Of a DNA stretch of 64,000 nucleotides, positions 25,374-32,712 are shown piece by piece. Position 1 is the first letter of the stretch. Each line of letters starts with the position of its first letter. Origin of the DNA: Micromonospora sp. HNM0581 (lineage in GTDB: Bacteria > Actinomycetota > Actinomycetes > Mycobacteriales > Micromonosporaceae); the NCBI RefSeq assembly GCF_012726175.1, contig NZ_JAASAD010000020.1, forward strand, positions 1 to 64,000, in the 5' to 3' direction. The notes beneath the pieces were generated by a model that did not search any database, had not been told where the DNA came from, and saw only the letters and a list, made by a program, of their open reading frames with translations. The translations under genes and the position numbers were made by a program.

Positions 25374-27758
25374 ATGCGGTCACGCAGCGCCAATCTGCGC
25401 ACCAAGGTCATCGCCCTCATCGCTTCACTCGTCGCGCTCTGGGCATTCGCCGCCTGGGTCACCCTCCGGGACGGCGTGAACCTTCTCGGCGTTCAGACGA
25501 TCGACAGCCAGATCGTCTCGCCCAGCGAGCCGCTGCTGCTGGACCTACAGGTCGAGCGACGCCGGGCTGTGGCCTACCTCGGTGACCCCACTGCGGACCG
25601 GAAGAACGCCCTCGACGCCGCCCGTCTCGCCGTCGACGAGAACGCCACCGCCTTCACCTCGACAGCACGCAGCTGGCTGGCCCGGCTGACGGCGGACAGC
25701 AAGGCCGAACAACGTGTCGACGACACCATCGCCGAACTTGACCGTCTGGCGACTGTCCGCTCGTCCATCGATGCGCGTTCGATCGACCGGGCGAGCACCG
25801 TCGGCACCTACAGCACACTGGTCGAATCACTGTTCGCGATCTACGACGTCGTCGGCACGCTCGACGACCCCGAAATCCAGCAGGACACCAGGAACCTGAT
25901 CGAGCTGTACCGCCTCCGTGAGCTCATCTCACAGGAAGATGCCCTGCTCACCGGGGCACTCGCCGCCGAACGGATCACCGCCAACGAACAGTCGCGATTC
26001 ACCGAACTGGTCATCTCCCAACGCTTCGTCGCGGATCGTACCCAGCTCAACGATGCCGACCAGGCCGCCTTCGACCAGGTCGTCGCGGGAGAAGCGTTCC
26101 GCAGCCTGCGCCAGCTCGAAGAACGGGTGATCAACACCAGCGGCTCGGCCCGCCCGCCGGTCACCGCCGAGGAGTGGGACGAAGCCGCCGATGCCGCGCT
26201 GACCGAGCTACAAAAGATGGTTCTCGGTAGCGGCGACAATCTGGTGGAGCGTGCCGTCCCCGTCGCCGTCGGGGTGATCATTCGGCTGGTCCTTGCCGCC
26301 GGCCTGGGTCTACTCGCGGTCATCGCGTCCATCGTCGTCTCCGTCACCACTGCCCGTGCTCTCGTGGCTCAACTACAACGGCTCCGCGACGCGGCCCATC
26401 AACTCGCCGACGAACGGCTCCCCGCCGTCGTCGAGCGCCTACAACGCGGCGAGAAGGTGGACGTCGCCACCGAAGCACCTCCTCTCGACTTCGGCTCAGA
26501 CGAGATCGGGCAGGTCGGCCAGGCATTCAACGCCGTCCAGGAGACGGCTGTCCGTACGGCAGTCGAGCAGGCAGAGCTGCGCCGAAACGTACGCGACGTG
26601 TTCCTGAACCTGGCTCGGCGCACCCAAGCCCTCGTCCACCGTCAGGTGACCCTCCTCGACGAGATGGAACGCCGGCAGGAAGACGCCGACGAACTCGAGG
26701 ATCTGTTCCGCGTCGACCACCTGGCGACGCGGATGCGGCGGAACGCCGAGAACCTCATCGTCCTCTCGGGCGCCACGCCCGGCCGTGGCTGGCGCCGCAA
26801 CGTGCCCATGGTCGACATCGCCCGCGCCGCCGTGCAGGAGGTGGAGGACTACACCCGGGTGAAGGTGATGCCGTTCGGGTCCGTCGCGCTCGCCGGCCGG
26901 GCCGCGGGTGACATCATCCACCTGCTCGCCGAACTGATCGAGAACGCTCTGACCTTCTCCCCGAAGAGCACCCCTGTCGAAGTACGTGGTCAACTCGTCG
27001 CCAACGGCTTCGCCATCGAAATCGAGGACCGGGGTCTCGGTATGGCCGACGACGACCTGGCTACTGCGAACGCAGACCTGACCACCGCCGCCGAGTTCAG
27101 CCTCGCCGATGCCAAGAAGTTGGGCCTGTTCGTCGTCAGTCGCCTGGCGGCCAAGCACCACCTCGCGGTGCAGTTGAAGCCGTCGCCGTACGGCGGAACG
27201 ACGGCAGTCGTCCTCATTCCCAAGGACCTGGTGGCGACCGCCGACCCGATCGGTGCCGCGTCCGCACCGGCTTCGGGCGCAACCAAGGACGCGGCTACCA
27301 CCGGCGACGCCCCGCGCTTCGCCGCCCCGCGCCAGTCCTCGGTCGCCGTCGCGGAGCCCGCACCTGTGCACGACGAGACGATCGAACTACCGGCGCTGCG
27401 TTCACTGCGCGCCGCCGTCGACGCCGCCACCGTCGTCGAAGGGCCGGTCAAGAGCACGCCCGACGTGCGACCGCACCCCAGACCTTCCACCGGGCACACC
27501 GAGCACACCGAGCACGGGCTGCCCATGAGAGTCCGCCAGGCAAACATCGCGCGACAACTACGCGACTCGTCCCCCGGCCAGACACCGCAACCGGACGACG
27601 ACGAGGCGGGGCGATCCCCCGACGACATCCGCAGGATGATGTCTTCCTACCAGTCCGGCACCCGCCGCGGCCGTGACGACGCCGCACGTCTCGTCGACGC
27701 CGACGAAGAACAACCCGACGGCGCCGACGACACGTCCGCGACCGAAAACGACAGGTGA
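25374..27758 (+). CDS. cvnA: Conservon sensor histidine kinase-like protein (CvnA)
   Basis: This 794-residue membrane protein has a first membrane helix at ~12-30, a ~270-residue extracytoplasmic sensor region, a second helix at ~300-325, a HAMP-like linker, and a GHKL ATPase domain with LAELIENALTFSPKSTPVEV and EDRGLGMADDDL. The C-terminal ~180 residues are disordered and rich in Pro, Ala and Thr. It lacks a normal phospho-acceptor box, as is usual in conservons. With the three genes that follow it forms a GPCR-like signalling unit at the membrane. Confidence 0.9.
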   Translation: MRSRSANLRTKVIALIASLVALWAFAAWVTLRDGVNLLGVQTIDSQIVSPSEPLLLDLQVERRRAVAYLGDPTADRKNALDAARLAVDENATAFTSTARSWLARLTADSKAEQRVDDTIAELDRLATVRSSIDARSIDRASTVGTYSTLVESLFAIYDVVGTLDDPEIQQDTRNLIELYRLRELISQEDALLTGALAAERITANEQSRFTELVISQRFVADRTQLNDADQAAFDQVVAGEAFRSLRQLEERVINTSGSARPPVTAEEWDEAADAALTELQKMVLGSGDNLVERAVPVAVGVIIRLVLAAGLGLLAVIASIVVSVTTARALVAQLQRLRDAAHQLADERLPAVVERLQRGEKVDVATEAPPLDFGSDEIGQVGQAFNAVQETAVRTAVEQAELRRNVRDVFLNLARRTQALVHRQVTLLDEMERRQEDADELEDLFRVDHLATRMRRNAENLIVLSGATPGRGWRRNVPMVDIARAAVQEVEDYTRVKVMPFGSVALAGRAAGDIIHLLAELIENALTFSPKSTPVEVRGQLVANGFAIEIEDRGLGMADDDLATANADLTTAAEFSLADAKKLGLFVVSRLAAKHHLAVQLKPSPYGGTTAVVLIPKDLVATADPIGAASAPASGATKDAATTGDAPRFAAPRQSSVAVAEPAPVHDETIELPALRSLRAAVDAATVVEGPVKSTPDVRPHPRPSTGHTEHTEHGLPMRVRQANIARQLRDSSPGQTPQPDDDEAGRSPDDIRRMMSSYQSGTRRGRDDAARLVDADEEQPDGADDTSATENDR

Positions 27759-27775
27759 GAAAGAGGAACGGGCAA

Positions 27776-28186
27776 GTGCAGCAGAACTCCACGGGCGATC
27801 TGGCCTGGCTGCTCGACGACCTGGTCGGGCGTGTCAAGCAGGCTGAGCACGCCATCGTGCTCTCCGCTGACGGCCTGCTCATGGCTTCCTCCGCCCAACT
27901 CGGCCGCGACGACGCGGAACATCTGGCCGCCATGGCATCAGGCATCCAGAGCCTCGCGAAGGGTGCCAGCAAGCGGTTCGGCGGTGGACCGGTTCAACAG
28001 ACCATCATCGAGATGAAGTCGTCGTTCCTGTTCGTCACCGCCGCCGGAAGCAACGCATGCCTGGCCGTCCTCGCGGCCGAAGACACCGACGTCGGCCTCG
28101 TCGCGTACGAGATGGCGATGGTCGTCGCGCGTGCCGGCAAGTTCCTCGCCTCCCCGACCAGGCCGAGCCAGTCCACCAACAACTAG
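27776..28186 (+). CDS. cvnB: Conservon Roadblock/LC7 protein (CvnB)
   Basis: This 136-residue Roadblock/LC7-fold protein has LAWLLDDLVGRVKQAEHAIV then SADGLLMASSA, and the AEDTDVGLVAYEMAMV helix. Roadblock proteins scaffold the small GTPase of the conservon. GTG 27776 (MQQNSTGDL) fits the family better than GTG 27755, which overlaps the kinase stop. Confidence 0.88.
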   Translation: MQQNSTGDLAWLLDDLVGRVKQAEHAIVLSADGLLMASSAQLGRDDAEHLAAMASGIQSLAKGASKRFGGGPVQQTIIEMKSSFLFVTAAGSNACLAVLAAEDTDVGLVAYEMAMVVARAGKFLASPTRPSQSTNN

Positions 28187-28194
28187 GGGCCGCC

Positions 28195-28572
28195 ATGACG
28201 ATGCCCGACGAAGAACCGGTCTGGTTAGACGACGCAGCCGGGCCGGTCGTCCGGCCCTACGCCGTTACCGGCGGGCGCGCCAAACCAACCAACAGTTTCA
28301 ATGTGGTTGCTCTGATTCTGTCGACCCGATCGGCCCCGCCGACCGAGGTCGGAATAGCGCCAGAGCAGGCCCGAATCATCCACCTGTGCCAGCGGCCACT
28401 TGCACTCGCCGAAGTGGCCGCGCATCTCAGTCTCCCCCTTGGCACCGTCCGAGTGCTGCTGGACGGACTCCTCGCTCAGGGATTCGTCCAGGTGAACGAC
28501 CCTCGCCCAGCCGCCACCCTTCCCGACGACAGCGTATTCGAGGCGCTCATCAATGGACTACGTCAACTCTGA
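28195..28572 (+). CDS. cvnC: Conservon DUF742 protein (CvnC)
   Basis: This 125-residue DUF742 protein has VRPYAVTGGRAKP near the start and a winged-helix-like second half (LALAEVAAHLSLPLGTVRVL). It ends over the first 20 bases of the GTPase gene. DUF742 proteins bridge the kinase and GTPase modules; DNA binding is possible but unproven. Confidence 0.88.
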   Translation: MTMPDEEPVWLDDAAGPVVRPYAVTGGRAKPTNSFNVVALILSTRSAPPTEVGIAPEQARIIHLCQRPLALAEVAAHLSLPLGTVRVLLDGLLAQGFVQVNDPRPAATLPDDSVFEALINGLRQL

Positions 28573-29161
28573 GCGGACGGGCCAAGCGACCCTCCCCACC
28601 GCCATCAAAATCCTCATCGCGGGTGGCTTCGGCGTAGGTAAGACCACCCTCGTGGGATCCGTCAGCGAAACGAAGCCGCTCCGTACCGAAGAGGTTCTCT
28701 CCGAACAGGGCGTGGGCGTCGACGACCTCTCCGGTGTCGAGGCAAAATCGACCACGACCGTGGCGATGGACTTCGGCCGGATCACCATCAGTGACGAACT
28801 TGTCCTCTACTTGTTCGGCACCCCGGGCCAGGACCGCTTCTGGTTCGTCTGGGACGAACTCACCATCGGTGCCCTGGGTGCCGTGGTGCTGGCAGACACT
28901 CGGCGGCTCGCCGACTGTTTCCCGTCGGTCGACTACTTCGAGCGTGCGCGGTTGCCCTTCATCGTGGCCGTCAACTGCTTCGAGAACTCGCGAAAGTACA
29001 GCCTCGACGAGGTGCGGCTGGCCCTGGACCTCGACCCGGATGTGCCCGTCCTGATGTGCGACGCGCGGAAGCGGCAGTCGTCCAAAGACGTCCTCGTAGC
29101 GCTCATCGAGCACGTCAAGAAGCAGGGGCTGACCCGCAGACCCGAACCGGTAGGCCACTGA
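28553..29161 (+). CDS. cvnD: Conservon small GTPase (CvnD)
   Basis: This 202-residue Ras-like GTPase of the conservon type has P-loop GGFGVGKTTLVGS, a switch region with TTTVAMDFGRI, the FGTPGQDRF G3 motif, and a VNCFENS region in place of NKxD. It overlaps the DUF742 gene. It is expected to cycle at the membrane with the kinase-like protein. Conservons often sit beside P450 genes, so its placement after the P450/terpene operon may be functional. Confidence 0.9.
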   Translation: MDYVNSERTGQATLPTAIKILIAGGFGVGKTTLVGSVSETKPLRTEEVLSEQGVGVDDLSGVEAKSTTTVAMDFGRITISDELVLYLFGTPGQDRFWFVWDELTIGALGAVVLADTRRLADCFPSVDYFERARLPFIVAVNCFENSRKYSLDEVRLALDLDPDVPVLMCDARKRQSSKDVLVALIEHVKKQGLTRRPEPVGH

Positions 29162-29418
29162 CAGAAGCCGCGGCCCGGCCACCACACCCCTGGTCGGACA
29201 CGCCATGACCGTCGAAGTCGGCGGACGCTGGACCGTGGGCTGCTGATGCCGGCCGGGACCGTACCGTCTACGACCGACATGGCAGGCACCGGATGCACAT
29301 CCTGAGCACCTGCCACCTCGACGCCACCGCGTTCGGTCACCTCCCGGAGCAACTCACGACGTCGTGGGCCCCCGCACCGTCCTGGCAATCCGCACGGTGG
29401 CAGCGAGAGGGGTGCACC
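29162..29418. other. Short intergenic region after the conservon
   Basis: No gene or clear terminator is seen. It separates the GTPase stop from the VOC gene, whose GAGAGGGG ribosome site is at its right end. Confidence 0.35.
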
Positions 29419-30060
29419 ATGAGCGAGACGAAGGCAGGCGCGATCGGGCGCTTCGACCTGACTGTGCAGGACGCGGACGGTGTCCGCGACTTCTACGCGG
29501 ACGTGGTCGACTGGCGGCCGGAGCCGCTGAGCATGGGCGACTACGACGACTACATGATGCTCGCGCAGGACCGCAATCCTCGCGCCGGGATCTGCCACGC
29601 CAGGGACAGCAACGCCGACCTGCCGCCACAGTGGATCACCAACATTGCGGTCGACGACCTGTCCGCCAGCCTCGCGCAGGTGAAGGAGAAGGGCGGCGAG
29701 GTCGTGCGGCAGCCCAACGGCACCGGCCCCGGAGGGTTCGCGCTGATCAAGGACCCGTCGGACGCGGTGCTAGCGCTGATGCAGAACCCACACCAGCTGA
29801 GCCCGGCCCGGCCGCAGGAGCGGACAGTCAGCGGCCGGTGTGACGGGTGCGGTATCGGGCCACCGGAGCTTGCCGACAGTCGCCCGAGTCCGCACGGCAC
29901 CTCCTGGTCGACCGCCGCAGACTTCGCGGGATGTCCACATCGATGGAGCGCGGCCACGGGAGCAAGCCCTGCCTCGACCTGGGCAGCCGCTGAAAGATGT
30001 GTCGCTATTCCGATGTTTACACAGATTCAACCGACACGCGTAATGCCGCCGAAATCATGA
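29419..30060 (+). CDS. VOC-superfamily (glyoxalase-like) protein with abnormal C-terminal extension
   Basis: The first ~125 residues form two beta-alpha-beta-beta-beta units of the vicinal oxygen chelate fold (GRFDLTVQDADGVRDFYADV ... WITNIAVDDLSASLAQVKEK ... FALIKDPSDAVLALMQ). Normal family members stop about there. The frame continues ~88 residues as Pro/Ser/Ala-rich text without domain character, so the native stop was probably lost by a frameshift or rearrangement. Function is not assignable; members include antibiotic-binding and lyase proteins. Confidence 0.65.
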   Translation: MSETKAGAIGRFDLTVQDADGVRDFYADVVDWRPEPLSMGDYDDYMMLAQDRNPRAGICHARDSNADLPPQWITNIAVDDLSASLAQVKEKGGEVVRQPNGTGPGGFALIKDPSDAVLALMQNPHQLSPARPQERTVSGRCDGCGIGPPELADSRPSPHGTSWSTAADFAGCPHRWSAATGASPASTWAAAERCVAIPMFTQIQPTRVMPPKS

Positions 30061-30079
30061 GGTAGATCCGGATAGACTG

Positions 30080-30111
30080 CCTGAAATAGGATATGCGGTG
30101 TCAGGTTTTTT
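30080..30111 (+). terminator. Weak candidate terminator before the hydrazine operon
   Basis: CCTGA (30080-30084) can pair with TCAGG (30101-30105), followed directly by TTTTTT. The 5-bp stem is weak and the loop is 16 bases. The T-run is notable in such GC-rich DNA. Confidence 0.3.
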
Positions 30112-30143
30112 CATTGACACGAATCCAAGGGCGTGACTACGCT
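30099..30143 (+). promoter_or_regulatory. Predicted promoter of the hydrazine/NRPS operon with overlapping dyad
   Basis: TTGACA (30114-30119), an 18-base spacer and TACGCT (30138-30143) form a near-consensus promoter pointing into the large operon. GTGTCA just upstream (30099-30104) and TGACAC at 30115-30120 form an inverted repeat covering the -35 box, a plausible repressor or activator site. Transcription would begin near 30150, leaving a leader of about 210 bases. Confidence 0.6.
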
Positions 30144-30280
30144 GTGTCGAGACAGCACGCGCTGGCCGTGACAAGGGCAACCCGGAATCTCGAATCGCAC
30201 ATCAACACCTATCGGGTCACCGCATGGCGTACGGGCACTCATGCTCTCCGCCTGCGATTCCAACTGGCGTCGGCACTTAC

Positions 30281-30306
30281 GCAGGGGCACAGCCTGTCGC
30301 CCCTGC
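30281..30306 (+). promoter_or_regulatory. Leader hairpin upstream of the first hydrazine gene
   Basis: GCAGGGGC (30281-30288) pairs perfectly with GCCCCTGC (30299-30306), and ACA/TGT can extend the stem around a bulge. It lies in the ~210-base untranslated leader, 54 bases before the ATG. It might be an attenuator, mRNA-stability element or protein-binding hairpin; there is no T-run to call it a terminator. Confidence 0.4.
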
Positions 30307-30360
30307 TTGCAGCATGTCCGCACTCGGTTAAGGAAGGCTGAATTCGGCGGTGAAGAATAG

Positions 30361-31662
30361 ATGACCGATCTGGATCAGAGCCACTATCGCTGCCTGGGCG
30401 TCGGGGTGGGGCCAGCGAACCTCAGCCTCGCCTGCCTCCTGCAGGAACACGCTGAGGTGTCGAACCTCTTCGTAGACAAGAAACCAGCCTTCGGCTGGCA
30501 CGAAGGACAACTGCTGTCCGGCGCCTCGCTGCAGGTCTCCATCCTCAAGGATCTGGTCAGCCTGTCGGATCCGACAAACCCCTACTCATTCCTGTCGTAT
30601 CTGCACGAGCAGGGCAGGATGTACCATTTTATCAACGCCCAGTTCGAACACGTGCCGCGACAGGAGTTCCGCGACTACATGCTCTGGGCCAGCCGAAAGA
30701 ACCCCAACGTGACCTTTGGCGAAGAGGTCATCGAAGTAAAGTTCGCCGATAACGCGTTCCACATCACCACGAGCCGTCGTCAGGTCACAGCAGACAACAT
30801 CGTCGTCGGCGTAGGCGTCGTCCCGTCCGTACCCGATTTCGCCACCCCACATCTCGGGGAAACCCAGTTCCACATCAGCGAATTCGTGACCCGGGCCGTC
30901 GGACTGAGCGGTCGACGGGTGTGCGTGATCGGTGGTGGGCAATCTGGGGCGGAGGCGTTCCTGGACCTCGTCGCTCGGGCACCAGGAGAGCTTCCACGCC
31001 AGGTGACCTGGGTATCCAGGCGACAAAATTTCTCCCCGATCGATGACACGCCGTTCACGAACGACTACTACATGCCCTGTTACTCAGACTACTTCTTCGG
31101 TCTTCGACCACAACTGCGAGCCGAGTTCACCGTCCGCAACGTACTCACAAGTGACGGCATCTCCGAGGCAACCCTGCGCGAAATCTACCGACGAATCTAC
31201 ATTCATCGTTTCATAGACAAGCGGGAAGGGCTCGCCGACCTCTACCCGAACCGGTCCGTCACTCAGGTGACCCCTGTCGGTAACGGCTGGCGGATCACCA
31301 TGGCCCACAACGACCTACCCGGCACCGTCGAGGAGCTGGAGGCCGACGTCATCATCTGGGCCACCGGCGTCGCACCGACCCCGATGAACTTCCTCGGGCC
31401 CATCGCCGACCGGCTACAGGTAGAGGACGGCGAGATCAAAATCAATGAGGATTTCGGTGTCGTCTGGGACGGACCGTCCGACCGGGGCATCTTCCTGCAG
31501 AACGCAGCCCGCAAACAGCGGGGTCTTGCCGACCCCAATCTGAGCTTGATGGCGTGGCGTAGTCAACGGATCGCCGACCGGTTGCGCGGTGCCAAGAGCA
31601 CCAGCCCTCTTCCGTCCTTCCTGGAGTGGTCTCCACGGCTCGTCGCCGAGGTCGTGCGTTGA
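30361..31662 (+). CDS. L-lysine N6-hydroxylase (hydrazine cassette 1)
   Basis: This 433-residue flavin N-monooxygenase has FAD motif GVGVGPANLSLACLLQ at the N-terminus, NADPH motif CVIGGGQSGAEAFL (~residue 185), and the closing IIWATGVAP motif (~335). It belongs to the IucD/SidA-like family that hydroxylates the side-chain amine of lysine or ornithine. Its immediate neighbours, an FAD amine oxidase and a cupin-MetRS protein, are the trio that makes hydrazines in s56-p1 and triacsin pathways, so lysine is the likely substrate. The gene is somewhat AT-richer than its neighbours. Its ATG has only a weak ribosome site. Its stop overlaps the next start (TTGA). Confidence 0.9.
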   Translation: MTDLDQSHYRCLGVGVGPANLSLACLLQEHAEVSNLFVDKKPAFGWHEGQLLSGASLQVSILKDLVSLSDPTNPYSFLSYLHEQGRMYHFINAQFEHVPRQEFRDYMLWASRKNPNVTFGEEVIEVKFADNAFHITTSRRQVTADNIVVGVGVVPSVPDFATPHLGETQFHISEFVTRAVGLSGRRVCVIGGGQSGAEAFLDLVARAPGELPRQVTWVSRRQNFSPIDDTPFTNDYYMPCYSDYFFGLRPQLRAEFTVRNVLTSDGISEATLREIYRRIYIHRFIDKREGLADLYPNRSVTQVTPVGNGWRITMAHNDLPGTVEELEADVIIWATGVAPTPMNFLGPIADRLQVEDGEIKINEDFGVVWDGPSDRGIFLQNAARKQRGLADPNLSLMAWRSQRIADRLRGAKSTSPLPSFLEWSPRLVAEVVR

Positions 31663-32702
31663 GCGACGGCGCCCGGGACGCCGATGTCGCGGTGGTCGGC
31701 GCCGGGATCATCGGCTGCCTCGTGGCCCGGCGGATCGTCGAAGGTGTTCCCGGCACCTCGGTGATACTCATCGACCGGGACGGGACCGGCACTGGCGCCA
31801 GCCGTCGTTCGGCCGGTCTGCACATGCCGCGGGGAGCGAGCATCCGAATCCGGGACATGGCCACCTACAGCCAGGACTACTACGACAAGCTCCGCGCCGA
31901 AGTCCACGGGCTGCCGATCTTCGATCTGGGGATGACCGTGGTCGCCCCGGTGGCCGCAGCCGACCAGCTACGCGAGGCGTACCTGGACACTGCGGCGATC
32001 ACACCTGTCGAGCGACCGAACGGGATCCGTGTCCCCGACGATTTCAGTGCCTGGACGGTGAACGGGGCCCAGTACGCCGACGTGTACGGGCTGGTCCAGG
32101 CAATCGCACGGGAGCTTCGGCCGCGCGCGTCAATCATCGAGGGTGTCGAGGTCACCGGTATCGACCCGTACGTCGGAGGCGTACGACTGCGTTTGGGCAC
32201 CGGCGAGACACTGCGGGTCGGGCGAGTGGTCCTCGCACCCGGCCCGTGGCTGGACAGTCCGGCCTGGCACGACCTCCTCGCCCCAGCGGGTATCCGGGTC
32301 AAGCGGGTCGTCGCGCTGCATCTCGAAGGACCCGTCGAGTCGACGGACCGCGCGATCGTGCTGGAGCAGGAGGATGCCTTCCTGCTGCCCATGATTCACC
32401 GCAACCACTGGCTGTTCAGCTACACCTGCCAGGAGTGGGACGTAGCTCCCCAGAGCACCGACGGGCTCGCCGACCGCCACCTCGACCAGGCTCGGCAGTT
32501 ACTCGAACGGTACGCGCCCGACTTCCTCCGGTACCGCACCTCCGGCCGGGTCTTCTGTGACGCCTACAGCCCAAACCGGGAACCGGTCGTCCGGGCACTG
32601 ACCCCGGACGGTCGGGTGGTGTTCGCCGGTGCCGCGAACGGGTCCGGGTACCGCCTCGCGCCGGCTGTCGCGCGTTCCGCAGTCGACCTGCTTCAGCGAT
32701 AA
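31659..32702 (+). CDS. DAO-family FAD oxidase that cleaves the lysine-hydrazine adduct (cassette 1)
   Basis: This 347-residue enzyme has VAVVGAGIIGCLVARRI for FAD binding, an SRRSAGLHMPRG segment, and a C-terminal RVVFAGAANGSGYRLAPAVA, the D-amino-acid/sarcosine oxidase fold. The s56-p1 homologue (Spb39) and triacsin homologue oxidise the N6-C bond of the lysine-derived hydrazine. They release a hydrazino acid and 2-aminoadipate 6-semialdehyde. The TTG start at 31659 overlaps the hydroxylase stop and has GAGG upstream. Substrate is inferred from gene order, which matches hydroxylase-oxidase-MetRS in s56-p1. Confidence 0.85.
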   Translation: MSDGARDADVAVVGAGIIGCLVARRIVEGVPGTSVILIDRDGTGTGASRRSAGLHMPRGASIRIRDMATYSQDYYDKLRAEVHGLPIFDLGMTVVAPVAAADQLREAYLDTAAITPVERPNGIRVPDDFSAWTVNGAQYADVYGLVQAIARELRPRASIIEGVEVTGIDPYVGGVRLRLGTGETLRVGRVVLAPGPWLDSPAWHDLLAPAGIRVKRVVALHLEGPVESTDRAIVLEQEDAFLLPMIHRNHWLFSYTCQEWDVAPQSTDGLADRHLDQARQLLERYAPDFLRYRTSGRVFCDAYSPNREPVVRALTPDGRVVFAGAANGSGYRLAPAVARSAVDLLQR

Positions 32703-32712
32703 GGGAGGTTCG

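Noticed and set aside
30226..30336. 35-codon open frame in the operon leader (possible leader peptide)
   Set aside because: No ribosome site and no run of regulatory codons; the hairpin is the more convincing leader feature.
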